Shown: positions 42,443-50,374 of the stretch, piece after piece
How positions within the stretch are numbered: position 1 is the first letter of the stretch
Layout: each line of letters starts with the position of its first letter
Assembly (NCBI GenBank): GCA_965233675.1
Contig: OZ247498.1
Coordinates: 2,418,001-2,482,000 of the forward strand
Length of the DNA stretch: 64,000 bases
Source of the DNA: SZUA-309 sp965233675
GTDB lineage: Bacteria > Pseudomonadota > Gammaproteobacteria > Pseudomonadales > Azotimanducaceae
Direction of reading: 5' to 3'
The notes under the pieces: model-generated
Databases searched by the model: none
The model's input: the letters and a program-made list of their open reading frames with translations, nothing else
What the model was told of the DNA's origin: nothing
Program-made: the position numbers and the translations under genes

Positions 42443-43219
42443 CTAATAAGGCGCGGTACCACCATCCACGTTCAACAGAGCGCCGGTGATGCCGCCTCCC
42501 GCATCGGATGCGAGCAACACGGCCATGGCTGCCACTTCCTCTACCGTATTCGGTCGCTTGATCGCCGCCTCCTGGGAAAACATGTCCACCATCTCCTCAA
42601 ACGTCATACCCATGGCTTCCGCGGTGGCGGGACCGTTGTCTCTGACGATGTCGGTGATGATGAGACCCGGGCAGATTGAGTTGACCGTGATCCCGGATGC
42701 ACCCACTTCCTGGGCCAGAGACTTGGTCATGCCGTTCACCGCGTGCTTGGCAGCGGTGTAGGCGGTCAGTACCGGTTTGCCGACTTTCCCTTCCACGGAG
42801 GATATGTTGATGATTCTGCCAAAGCCCCGTTCGAGCATGTTCGGCAGGACCCGTTTGCTGGCCCAGAACGTGGAGTAGACGTTCCACTTCATGGCTTCAT
42901 CGAAGGTTTCGTTACTCAACTCGAGCAGCGGCCGCAGGTCGCCGGCACCACCGGCGTTATTGACGAGGATATCCACCGGCCCCACTTCCGCCGTGGTCCG
43001 ATCAATGAAGCCTTCCACATCCGCCTGAACCATAGCGTCACCGGGAATGAACACCGCCTTGTCGCCGGCATTCAATGCCTCCAGGGCCCGCTCGCCTTTC
43101 TCGGCATTTCTTGCCATGAGCGCAACACTGGCACCTTCGGCCAGAAAGGCTCTGGCGATACCGAGGCCGATGCCCGCCGTGCCGCCCGTGATGGCTGCAA
43201 CCGTTTCCTGCAACTGCAT
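42443..43219 (-). CDS. Short-chain dehydrogenase/reductase
   Basis: A 258-residue classical SDR: cofactor motif TGGTAGIG near residue 12, NNAGG in strand 4, catalytic Ser in INISSVEG and YTAAK, and a C-terminal GALLNVDGGTAPY. It oxidises or reduces a hydroxyl/keto group with NAD(P). The dense neighbourhood of acyl-CoA genes suggests a 3-hydroxyacyl-CoA or alicyclic alcohol substrate. It lies 33 bases upstream of the esterase gene on the same strand. Confidence 0.88.
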   Translation of the reverse strand: MQLQETVAAITGGTAGIGLGIARAFLAEGASVALMARNAEKGERALEALNAGDKAVFIPGDAMVQADVEGFIDRTTAEVGPVDILVNNAGGAGDLRPLLELSNETFDEAMKWNVYSTFWASKRVLPNMLERGFGRIINISSVEGKVGKPVLTAYTAAKHAVNGMTKSLAQEVGASGITVNSICPGLIITDIVRDNGPATAEAMGMTFEEMVDMFSQEAAIKRPNTVEEVAAMAVLLASDAGGGITGALLNVDGGTAPY

Positions 43220-43322
43220 GTCGTCCTACTCCCGTAACGGAAACGTGCAGTAAAGCCCAAGCGCCGTTTCCTTGCCAGCATCGGAAACTGTCGCCCGAGT
43301 GTAGTGGAAGAGTGAAGCCGGA

Positions 43323-44330
43323 TCAGAGACCGCGCAGGCGATCGAGCAAGCCGGTCAGTTCATCCGAGTCCAGAGACGGATCGAAAAAACCCGTCCGGGT
43401 GATCAGGCCGCCAAAGCGGGCATGCATGGTGTCCACCACCTGCTCTGGCGTCCCGACGATCGCGATGGTTTCCACCATCTCGTCGGTGATGAGCGCCGAC
43501 ATCTCTTCCTTTCGGTGAGCCCGGTTCAGCGGAATCAATTCGTCCTGCAAGGCGCCCCAGCCATGCAGTTCCAGCACCGGTCGATAAGCCACCGTGCAGC
43601 CATAAAACGCGATCCGCTCCCGAACCCTGGCGACGGCTCGCTCGAGGGATTCATCATCGCGTCCCATGGCGAGCATGGGAGCATAGTCCAGTTCGAATCC
43701 GGTCAGCGTGCGTCCGGTTTGACTCAGGCCCTCTTCCACCGCAGGCAGCGTGACCTCACGCATATAACGCTCCGTAGAGAAAGGGTGCATGATCATGCCA
43801 TCCGCCACTTCCGCCGCCACCTTCGTCATCAGCGGTCCGGTGGCTGAAAGCAGAATGCGCGGTCTCGGGCCGTCCGTATCCTCCGGTCGGAAGGTGGCGG
43901 GCATCAGATCGTGCCGATAGTACTCGCCGGCAAACTCGAGCCGGGCGCCGTCATACCAGCAATCGAAGATGGCATTCATGGCCTCGATGAATTCCCGCAT
44001 CTGCCTGGCCGCTTTGTGCCAGGGCATGCTGAAGCGCCGTTCGATGTGCGGACGGACCTGGGAACCGAGACCCAGCAGCAACCGACCGCCGGAAAAAGCA
44101 TTCAGGTCGTGGGCCTGAACTGCCATGGACATGGGGTTACGGGCAAAGGCCACGGCGACGGAAGTGACCAGTTCGATCCGCTCGGTGTGCCCGGCGGCAA
44201 CCGCCAGCGGCATGAAGGGGTCATGATTCAGCTCTGCCAGGCGCAGTCCGTCATAACCAAGCGCTTCGAGGCGCCCGGCAGCACCGGCAATGTCCCGCAG
44301 GCTGGCGTTGGCCGGCGCATCAATTTTCAT
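43323..44330 (-). CDS. LLM-family (F420-dependent type) oxidoreductase
   Basis: 335 residues from ATG 44330 with GGAGAA upstream. The luciferase-like barrel shows MAVQAHDLNAFSGGRLLLGLGSQVRPHIERRF and the C-terminal TPEQVVDTMHARFG. It matches the subfamily described in actinobacteria as F420-dependent, and such proteins also occur in proteobacteria, where the cofactor may be F420 or FMN. The window has no F420 synthesis gene. It is divergent from the acyl-CoA dehydrogenase gene at 44458. Confidence 0.82.
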   Translation of the reverse strand: MKIDAPANASLRDIAGAAGRLEALGYDGLRLAELNHDPFMPLAVAAGHTERIELVTSVAVAFARNPMSMAVQAHDLNAFSGGRLLLGLGSQVRPHIERRFSMPWHKAARQMREFIEAMNAIFDCWYDGARLEFAGEYYRHDLMPATFRPEDTDGPRPRILLSATGPLMTKVAAEVADGMIMHPFSTERYMREVTLPAVEEGLSQTGRTLTGFELDYAPMLAMGRDDESLERAVARVRERIAFYGCTVAYRPVLELHGWGALQDELIPLNRAHRKEEMSALITDEMVETIAIVGTPEQVVDTMHARFGGLITRTGFFDPSLDSDELTGLLDRLRGL

Positions 44331-44384
44331 ACGATTCTCCCCATCGAATTGCACCCTGATTGATCCCGAACACGGCCGCCCTCT

Positions 44385-44412
44385 TTTACCGTCCCGCTGC
44401 AGAACATAGTAT
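44385..44412 (+). promoter_or_regulatory. Possible sigma70 promoter for the acyl-CoA dehydrogenase gene
   Basis: TTTACC (44385-44390) and TAGTAT (44407-44412), 16 bases apart, 46 bases before the ATG, whose ribosome site is GGAGGAAG. It lies in the 127-base gap between this gene and the divergent LLM gene. Neither box is a full consensus. Confidence 0.35.
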
Positions 44413-44457
44413 GTCTGGTTTCCCCGGCTGGGGACTATCAATGACGGAGGAAGAGTC

Positions 44458-45705
44458 ATGTCTGATCTGGAAGCGGATCTATTCAATCTGGCCATGTCTG
44501 AACAGGCGCAGCCACTCATGGATGCGGTCCAGAACCACATCCAGCAGAACGTCGTGCCCATCATCGAGGAATTCGAGCGGCTCCACGAAGAGAAAGAGGA
44601 TCGCTGGTCCTGGCACCCGCGCCAGCTCGAGTTGCTCGACGGCGCCAAGGAGAAGGCCAAGGCGTCCGGGCTCTGGAATTTTTTCCTGCCCGATTCCGAA
44701 ATCGGCGAAGGGCTCACCAACCTCGACTACGCCTATATCGCCTCAGAGCTCGGGAAGTATCCCCTCGCCTCGGAAACCCTGAACTGTTCAGCCCCGGATA
44801 CGGGCAATATGGAAGTTCTGGAACGGGTGGGCACGCCGGAACAGAAAGAGCAGTGGCTGAAACCGCTGCTGAACGGGGAAATCCGCTCTGCCTATGCGAT
44901 GACGGAGCCCGGCCTGCCCTCGTCGGATGCCAAGAACATCAGTACCCAGGCGGTGCTGGAGGGCGACGAGTGGGTCATCAACGGGGAGAAGTACTATATT
45001 TCCGGTGCCGGTGATCCCCGCTGCAAGATCATGATCACCATGGTGAAAACCTCACCGGATGCAGCGCCGTCCAAGCAGCAGTCTCAGATTCTGGTACCGA
45101 TGGACACTCCCGGCGTGGAGATCATCGAGGGCATGCAGGTGTTCGGCCAGGATCACGCCCCGCGTGGCCACATGCATCTGAAGTTCAACAACGTTCGTGT
45201 GCCGAAGGAGAACATGCTCCTGGGCGAAGGTCGCGGTTTCGAAATCTCCCAGGTGCGACTGGGTCCCGGCCGGATCCATCACTGCATGCGCTCGATCGGT
45301 AAAGCCGAGAAGGCACTGGAACTGATGGTGAAGCGGGGGGCCACCCGGGAAGCCTTCGGTAAACCCATTATCAAGCTCGGCAAGAACCTGGAAGTGGTCT
45401 CACGGGCCCGGATCGAGATCAATGCCATGCGCCTTGCCGTGCTGCAGGCAGCGAAGGCCATGGACGTGCTCGGCAACAAGGAAGCCCGCGTCTACGTGAG
45501 TGCGGTGAAAGCCATGGTGCCGGAGAAGGTCTGCCAGATCATCGACGATGCCATCCAGATTCACGGTGCCACCGGTATCTCCCACTGGACGCCACTGGCG
45601 GAAATGTACATGGACATGCGCCATCTGCGTTTCGCCGACGGTCCCGACGAAGTCCACCATATGGTGGTCGGCCGCAACGAGGTGCAGAAGTATGGACTCT
45701 GGTAG
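44458..45705 (+). CDS. Acyl-CoA dehydrogenase (ACAD10/11-like)
   Basis: A 415-residue acyl-CoA dehydrogenase. Landmarks: IRSAYAMTEPGLPSSDAKNI, NGEKYYISGAGDPRCK, RVPKENMLLGEGRGFEISQVRLGPGRIHHCMRSIGKAE and QIHGATGISHWTPLAEMY. The LGPGRIHHCMR run is typical of the ACAD10/11 type, which act on long or branched acyl chains. An intrinsic terminator follows at 45734, so it seems to be monocistronic. Confidence 0.9.
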   Translation: MSDLEADLFNLAMSEQAQPLMDAVQNHIQQNVVPIIEEFERLHEEKEDRWSWHPRQLELLDGAKEKAKASGLWNFFLPDSEIGEGLTNLDYAYIASELGKYPLASETLNCSAPDTGNMEVLERVGTPEQKEQWLKPLLNGEIRSAYAMTEPGLPSSDAKNISTQAVLEGDEWVINGEKYYISGAGDPRCKIMITMVKTSPDAAPSKQQSQILVPMDTPGVEIIEGMQVFGQDHAPRGHMHLKFNNVRVPKENMLLGEGRGFEISQVRLGPGRIHHCMRSIGKAEKALELMVKRGATREAFGKPIIKLGKNLEVVSRARIEINAMRLAVLQAAKAMDVLGNKEARVYVSAVKAMVPEKVCQIIDDAIQIHGATGISHWTPLAEMYMDMRHLRFADGPDEVHHMVVGRNEVQKYGLW

Positions 45706-45733
45706 CGAACGGTCGCGACTGAGCTGAGCCCCC

Positions 45734-45763
45734 AACGGCGCCTTCGAGGCGCCGTTGTCGTTT
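45734..45763 (+). terminator. Intrinsic terminator
   Basis: AACGGCGCC-TTCGA-GGCGCCGTT, a nine-base perfect stem with a five-base loop, followed by GTCGTTT. It lies 28 bases after the acyl-CoA dehydrogenase stop. Confidence 0.8.
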
Positions 45764-45810
45764 CAGGGGCTCACGCCCGCCAGAGCCCGGGACATCCTTT
45801 CGGTGGATTT

Positions 45811-45828
45811 ATTAGCAGTTTCGCTAAT
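45811..45828. promoter_or_regulatory. ArsR-type operator, first copy
   Basis: ATTAGC-AGTTTC-GCTAAT is a perfect 6-6-6 dyad directly next to a consensus -10 box TATAAT (45829-45834), so it fills the promoter spacer. It is part of an imperfect duplication of about 31 bases with the copy at 45870. Confidence 0.75.
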
Positions 45829-45869
45829 TATAATGGCCGATCGGCCGCCATTCAGACCAGCATTGTATT

Positions 45870-45887
45870 ATTAGCCATATCGCTAAT
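45870..45887. promoter_or_regulatory. ArsR-type operator, second copy
   Basis: ATTAGC-CATATC-GCTAAT, identical arms to the copy at 45811 with another centre, 59 bases away. It ends 11 bases before the regulator start codon. Two matched sites around one promoter suggest cooperative autorepression. Confidence 0.75.
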
Positions 45888-45898
45888 ATTATTGGACG

Positions 45899-46240
45899 AT
45901 GGCAACTATACTTCACCCACGTGATCAACCGGTCACGACGCCCCCTCCTGCTGGCGCCCGCGCGCGCTCGGAACGGGCGCAGGCAGATACCGTATTCGCC
46001 GCCCTCGCCCACCCTGTCCGCCGCCAGATCCTGCTCTGTGTGCACTATCGTGGCAGTGCCCGCGCCGGTGAGATCGCCCGTCGCCTCGAATGCAGCTGGC
46101 CCACCACCAGCCGCCATCTGGCCGTGCTCGTGGGAAGCGGATTGCTTTCAGTGGAAACCGCCGGTCGGGAACGGGTCTATCGAGCCAACTCCACACGGCT
46201 GATCGAGCTGTTCGAAGGCTGGCTGGGTTACCTGCGATGA
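45899..46240 (+). CDS. ArsR-family winged-helix repressor
   Basis: A 113-residue regulator with a disordered Pro/Arg N-tail (about 1-28) and a winged helix (VFAALAHPVRRQILLCVHYRG, AGEIARRLECSWPTTSRHLAVLVGSGLL). The metal-site motif ELCVCDL of ArsR/SmtB metal sensors is absent, so it is more like the non-metal SdpR-type repressors. Its ATG follows the second operator by 11 bases, and its stop overlaps the start of the lipoprotein gene as ATGA. Confidence 0.9.
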   Translation: MATILHPRDQPVTTPPPAGARARSERAQADTVFAALAHPVRRQILLCVHYRGSARAGEIARRLECSWPTTSRHLAVLVGSGLLSVETAGRERVYRANSTRLIELFEGWLGYLR

Positions 46241-46590
46241 TCTTCCTCAGGTGCCTGAGCTCCGCTTTGCTGATCGGGTGCCTCGCCGGTTGCGATCAAC
46301 CGCCCACCCAGCGCGGTCTGTACTACTGGGGTGGTGAGGTCAACGTGGTCTGTCCCTGCGGCAGTTCTGACTGTTTCTGGGTGCGGGGAGATCAGGTGAT
46401 CCTCACCCCGCTGAAGACCTTCGTGCAGAAACAGACCCATCAGCCCTACCAGCCCGTCTTTCTGACCTACCGGGGCCGGTTTCTGGACGAGCCAACCAGC
46501 GGCTTTGCATCGAACTACGAGGGCTACCAGTTCATTTCAGAAGTTGTGTCGGTCGACGTCCGGCTGCCGGAAGATTGCCAGCCGCCCTGA
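46237..46590 (+). CDS. Small lipoprotein of unknown function, ArsR partner
   Basis: 117 residues with signal and lipobox LAGC (Cys 19). The mature part begins DQPPTQRGLYYWGGEVNVVC with CPCGSSDCFWVRG, three closely spaced Cys, then a beta-rich domain (PVFLTYRGRFLDEP, YQFISEVVSVDVRL). It has some likeness to envelope-stress lipoproteins of the NlpE type, but I cannot assign it. It is translationally coupled to the ArsR repressor and likely under its control. Confidence 0.7.
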   Translation: MIFLRCLSSALLIGCLAGCDQPPTQRGLYYWGGEVNVVCPCGSSDCFWVRGDQVILTPLKTFVQKQTHQPYQPVFLTYRGRFLDEPTSGFASNYEGYQFISEVVSVDVRLPEDCQPP

Positions 46591-46749
46591 AAACAGGGTG
46601 ATGCCAGTTCCCCGCCTGTCATCCTCAATGCAAACTTGTTCCATACCGCCACCCCGGGGTATAACGGCGCCCCGAACCGGATTCCCCGGCGCAGCCCCAG
46701 GTTGGTGGCTGCCTGGCGCCGGCTCCGAATGACCCGATGCTGATAAACC

Positions 46750-46795
46750 AAGTACCGCTTCAAATAAGTACCGCTTAAACAAGTACCGCCTAAAT
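46750..46795. repeat. Three 15-16 bp tandem repeats upstream of the binding-protein gene
   Basis: AAGTACCGCTTCAAAT (46750), AAGTACCGCTTAAAC (46766) and AAGTACCGCCTAAAT (46781) are direct repeats, ending next to the ribosome site AAGGA (46796-46800). Their place suggests a repeated operator or a slippage-prone 5' leader. Confidence 0.8.
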
Positions 46796-46806
46796 AAGGA
46801 ATCAAC

Positions 46807-47634
46807 ATGCGCAACTTCTTCCATGGGATCACCCGCCGCGGTGTCCTCACCCTGCTGACCGGACTTCTGGTCGCACTGCCCCTGGGAAGCGCTGCGGCGG
46901 CTGATGCCCCCGTACTCTCCCGGATCTCTGAATCCGGCACGCTGAAAGTCGGCATGTCAGCCGGACAACCGCCATTCAACTTCCAGAGCCGGGAAGGCAA
47001 GACCATCGGTATGGACGTGGATCTGGCCGGTCTCCTGGCCGTCGCTCTGAACGTTGATCTCGAAATCGTCGATATGCCCTTCGGCGAGCTGCTACCCGCG
47101 CTGGAAGCGGGCAAGGTGGATCTGGTGATCTCCGGAATGACGGCAACACTGCCCCGGAACATGCGCGCCGCCTTCGTCGCCCCATACCATGTGACGGGCA
47201 AGTCGATCCTGGCCCGCACCGAAACCCTCGCCGCCCTCGGCACCGATGAACTCGGCCAGACCGAGCTGAAAGTTGCCGCGCTGGCCGGCTCCACCAGCGA
47301 AGATTTCGTGAAAACGGTCGCCCCGAACGCCAGGCTGACGCCCACCGATGACTACAATGCGGCCATCGACCTGCTGCTCGCCAACAAGGTGGACATGTTC
47401 GTCGCCGACGCCAGCATCATCATGCTCTCCATGATGCGCTGGCCGGATGCCGGACTGGTCGCCGCCAGCAAACCGCTGACCATCGAGCCCATCGGCATCG
47501 CCGTACCTGCGAACGATCCCCTGCTTCTGAATCTGGTGCAGAACTACATGAGCGCCATGGAAGCGAGCGGCGTGCTGCAGCAGCTCAACAAGAAATGGTT
47601 CCAGGACGCCAGCTGGCTCATTCAGCTGCCCTGA
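46807..47634 (+). CDS. Periplasmic solute-binding protein (family 3)
   Basis: A 273-residue exported binding protein: signal (TLLTGLLVALPLGSAAAA), then VLSRISESGTLKVGMSAGQPPFNFQS and KTIGMDVDLAGLLAVALNVDLEIVDM, the ligand-binding fold of polar amino-acid-type SBPs, with LPALEAGKVDLVISGMTATLPR. No ABC permease or ATPase gene adjoins it, so it is an orphan or works with a distant transporter, or as a sensor. The ribosome site AAGGA is seven bases upstream, right after the tandem repeats. Confidence 0.88.
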   Translation: MRNFFHGITRRGVLTLLTGLLVALPLGSAAAADAPVLSRISESGTLKVGMSAGQPPFNFQSREGKTIGMDVDLAGLLAVALNVDLEIVDMPFGELLPALEAGKVDLVISGMTATLPRNMRAAFVAPYHVTGKSILARTETLAALGTDELGQTELKVAALAGSTSEDFVKTVAPNARLTPTDDYNAAIDLLLANKVDMFVADASIIMLSMMRWPDAGLVAASKPLTIEPIGIAVPANDPLLLNLVQNYMSAMEASGVLQQLNKKWFQDASWLIQLP

Positions 47635-47717
47635 ACCACACCCGTCGCCCGGCGCCCGTCAATGGCGCCGGTGCAGCGGGCGCCATCTCGCCCGACTTAC
47701 TGAGGGGATCTCGAATC

Positions 47718-47942
47718 GTGAGACATACCGCCATCTGCCTGTTCCTTGCCACCCTGACCGGCGCCTGCAGCACATCCAGCCCTACCCGGGCTGATCTGGA
47801 CGAAGCCCAGAGCGATGACGCCTACTGGCAGCAGCGCTACGAACGGCAGTGCATGAACTCCGGCATTCAGGCCGGGTCGCCAATGCTGGTGAAGTGCGTG
47901 CAGGACCTCATGGACATTCGGTCCGACCAGCCGGACGACTGA
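47718..47942 (+). CDS. Small lipoprotein
   Basis: 74 residues from GTG 47718 with GAGGGGATC upstream. The signal (RHTAICLFLATLTGAC) ends in lipobox LTGAC, followed by a Ser/Thr/Asp linker and a short domain with two Cys (ERQCMNSGIQAGSPMLVKCVQD) likely joined by a disulfide. Family unknown. It follows the binding-protein gene by 83 bases. Confidence 0.65.
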   Translation: MRHTAICLFLATLTGACSTSSPTRADLDEAQSDDAYWQQRYERQCMNSGIQAGSPMLVKCVQDLMDIRSDQPDD

Positions 47943-48005
47943 ACGAAGCCCGCACCCTGGCGGTGTAAACTCCGCCCTGATTCCCACATCGACCTGGAGA
48001 CCTCC

Positions 48006-48803
48006 ATGAGCTTTCTCAATCGCGAGCGGCACGGCCATGTGCTCGTCCTCACCCTGTCGAGCCCGGACACGCGCAACGCACTCACCGGTCCGGATCAGTT
48101 CGAGGATATCGAGGCCACCTGTGCCGAAATCAACGACGACCCATCCGTCCGTTGCGTCATTCTCACTGGCGCAGGCAGCGCGTTCTGCGCCGGTGGCAAC
48201 GTGAAAGACATGCGTGACCGCCAGGGACTCTTCGCCGGTGACCCGTTCGACCAGGCAGACGCCTATCGAAAAGGCATCCAGCGTATTCCCCGGGCCATTC
48301 ATGCTTTGAACGTCCCCATCATTGCCGCGGTAAACGGTCCCGCCGTCGGCGCGGGTTGCGATCTGGCAACCATGTGCGACATCCGGATTGCATCGGAAAA
48401 GGCGATGTTCGCCGAGAGCTTCGTGAAACTCGGCATCATTCCAGGTGACGGCGGCGCCTGGTTTCTGCCTCGAGCGGTCGGTTACTCCAACGCCTGCAAA
48501 ATGGCGTTCAGCGGCGAACCGGTGCAGGCCGCCGAAGCCCTGGCCATGGGGCTGGTTTCAGAGGTCGTCGCACCGGCAGACCTGCTCGATCGGGCCGTCG
48601 AACTCGCTCAGAGCATCGCTTCGAACCCGCCGCACGCGGTCAGATTGACCAAGCAACTCATGCGCGCCAGCGAACAGGCCAGCCTCAACGAACTGCTGGA
48701 CATGTCCGCCGCGTTCCAGGCCGTCTGCCATGCCGAGCCCGACCACATGGAAGCGGTGAACGCCTTCTTCGAGAAGCGACCGGGCAACTACCGGGAAAGC
48801 TGA
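48006..48803 (+). CDS. Enoyl-CoA hydratase/isomerase family protein
   Basis: A 265-residue crotonase. Landmarks are LTLSSPDTRNALTGPDQFED, the oxyanion loop GAGSAFCAGGNVKDM, AVNGPAVGAGCDLATMCDIRIASEKA and KLGIIPGDGGAWFLPRAVG. In this last motif Asp stands where one catalytic Glu is usual, so isomerase or another crotonase activity is possible. Ribosome site GGAGA. It leads a plus-strand run with the VOC and MDR genes that follow. Confidence 0.88.
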   Translation: MSFLNRERHGHVLVLTLSSPDTRNALTGPDQFEDIEATCAEINDDPSVRCVILTGAGSAFCAGGNVKDMRDRQGLFAGDPFDQADAYRKGIQRIPRAIHALNVPIIAAVNGPAVGAGCDLATMCDIRIASEKAMFAESFVKLGIIPGDGGAWFLPRAVGYSNACKMAFSGEPVQAAEALAMGLVSEVVAPADLLDRAVELAQSIASNPPHAVRLTKQLMRASEQASLNELLDMSAAFQAVCHAEPDHMEAVNAFFEKRPGNYRES

Positions 48804-48847
48804 TCGCGCTACGGGCATTTCCGGCGCGATTGCAGGGGAGATCAGTC

Positions 48848-49339
48848 ATGAGTGTCGAGATAAACGGTGTGGCCCATATTCAGCTCACCGTCAACAACCC
48901 GGCAGTCAGCCTGCCGTTCTGGGAATCGCTCTGTCACTTCATGGGCATGGAGACGCTCGTCCGCAACGATGAGACTCTGTACTGTATCGGTGGCCGAACC
49001 GGTCTGCTGATCAGCGCGGCACCGGTCGGGAAACGTGATCAGCGGTTCGACCAGTGGACGGTGGGGCTGCATCATTGCTGCCTGCGGGCCCGAACCAGAG
49101 AAGACGTGGACGCCATTCACAGGCATGTGGTTTCTCTTGGTGGGACGATCGTGCACCCACCTGAGGATGGCGATAAGTTCGCGCCCGGGTACTATTCGTT
49201 GCTGTTCGAAGATCCGGACGGCATCCGCATTGAGATCAACCACGTGCCAGGCAAAGGCCACTTCGGCCCACAGGGCCGGTTAGGGCCGGAGGGGGACGGA
49301 CCCGCCAGCCGCTACGGCGAAGCGGGCCTGCAGGACTGA
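48848..49339 (+). CDS. VOC-family glyoxalase-like protein
   Basis: 163 residues from ATG 48848 (GGGGAGA upstream). One glyoxalase module: GVAHIQLTVNNPAVSLPFWESLC at the start with His 11 as likely metal ligand, HHCCLRARTREDVDAIH in the middle and LFEDPDGIRIEINHVPG near the end with the conserved Glu. Such enzymes range from methylmalonyl-CoA epimerase to dioxygenases and lyases; the reaction here is unknown. It lies 44 bases after the enoyl-CoA hydratase gene. Confidence 0.8.
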   Translation: MSVEINGVAHIQLTVNNPAVSLPFWESLCHFMGMETLVRNDETLYCIGGRTGLLISAAPVGKRDQRFDQWTVGLHHCCLRARTREDVDAIHRHVVSLGGTIVHPPEDGDKFAPGYYSLLFEDPDGIRIEINHVPGKGHFGPQGRLGPEGDGPASRYGEAGLQD

Positions 49340-49352
49340 CAGGAGACAACCC

Positions 49353-50354
49353 ATGACGACCAATCACCAGGTACTGATCGATTCTCTACCGCAGGGAAAA
49401 CTGAGCGCGGACAACTACCGTCTGGCGGAAAGCGCCATGCCCGAGCCGGCCACCGGCGAAGTGCTGGTGAAGACGATCGCCTTCGCGATTACGGCGGGCA
49501 CCCGGGCCGGCCTGCAGGGTAGTGCGAGCTACGCAGGCGCGCCAACCACCGGTGTCGTCATGAACAGCACCGGCGTCGGCGAAGTGATCGAGTCCCGGGC
49601 AGATGGGTTCAGCCCGGGTGACCGGGTCATCGGCCCGACCGGCTGGCAGTCTTATTCAGCTCAGAAGGCAGCCGAGCTGACGCTGCTCGATCCTGCCCAC
49701 AATCCGGTGGACTATCTCGGCCCCCTCGGCATCAACGGCCTCACAGCCTACTTCGGCCTGCTCCGGATCGGCCAACCCGCTGCCGGAGAGACGGTGATGG
49801 TATCCGCTGCCGCGGGTTCCGTTGGTCATCTTGTCGGTCAGATTGCGAAGATCAAAGGCGCCCGGGTGGTCGGCGTCTGCGGCAGCGATGAGAAAGGTCA
49901 GGTGCTGACCGGAAAACTCGGTTTCGATGCGGCCGTGAACTATAAGGACCCGAACTTCCGGGACTCATTGAAGGAAGCAACGCCGAACGGCGTGGACGTC
50001 TATTTCGACAACACGGGCGGCACCATTCTCGGTTCCGCCCTCTTCCGGATGAACGTCGGCGGCCGGGTCGCCTGCTGCGGCGTGGTCTCCCAGTACGATA
50101 CCAGTTCCCCGGAGCCTGGCCCGAAGGGTGTGCCCGGCCTGCTGGTGAACAAACGGATCACCATGCGTGGCTTTCTGGTCTTCGATTTCCAGGCCGACTA
50201 CGGCCCGGCCCGGAACGAGATTGCCGGCTGGCTGGCCGACGGCAGCCTGATCGCGCTGACAGACGAGGTTCAGGGTCTGGCCGCAGCCCCGGCAGCCTTC
50301 GTGGATCTGCTCGCAGGGGGCAACCTGGGCACCCGCGTGGTGCGGCTCGACTGA
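49353..50354 (+). CDS. NADP-dependent MDR oxidoreductase (LTB4DH/prostaglandin-reductase type)
   Basis: A 333-residue zinc-free medium-chain reductase. Visible: N-terminal GroES-like fold (EPATGEVLVKTIAFAITAG), NGLTAYFGLLRIGQPAAGETVM, the Rossmann motif SAAAGSVGHLVGQIAKIKGARVVG, DVYFDNTGG and ERIT-like MRGFLVFDF. Enzymes of this group reduce alpha,beta double bonds of enones with NADPH. It starts 13 bases after the VOC gene and is co-transcribed with it and the enoyl-CoA hydratase gene. Confidence 0.88.
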   Translation: MTTNHQVLIDSLPQGKLSADNYRLAESAMPEPATGEVLVKTIAFAITAGTRAGLQGSASYAGAPTTGVVMNSTGVGEVIESRADGFSPGDRVIGPTGWQSYSAQKAAELTLLDPAHNPVDYLGPLGINGLTAYFGLLRIGQPAAGETVMVSAAAGSVGHLVGQIAKIKGARVVGVCGSDEKGQVLTGKLGFDAAVNYKDPNFRDSLKEATPNGVDVYFDNTGGTILGSALFRMNVGGRVACCGVVSQYDTSSPEPGPKGVPGLLVNKRITMRGFLVFDFQADYGPARNEIAGWLADGSLIALTDEVQGLAAAPAAFVDLLAGGNLGTRVVRLD

Positions 50355-50374
50355 CCCGACCGCATCGCGGTCGC

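Noticed and set aside
45899..46240. ArsR protein as arsenic or zinc sensor
   Set aside because: The ELCVCDL metal-binding motif and the C-terminal His/Asp site are missing, and no metal gene adjoins.
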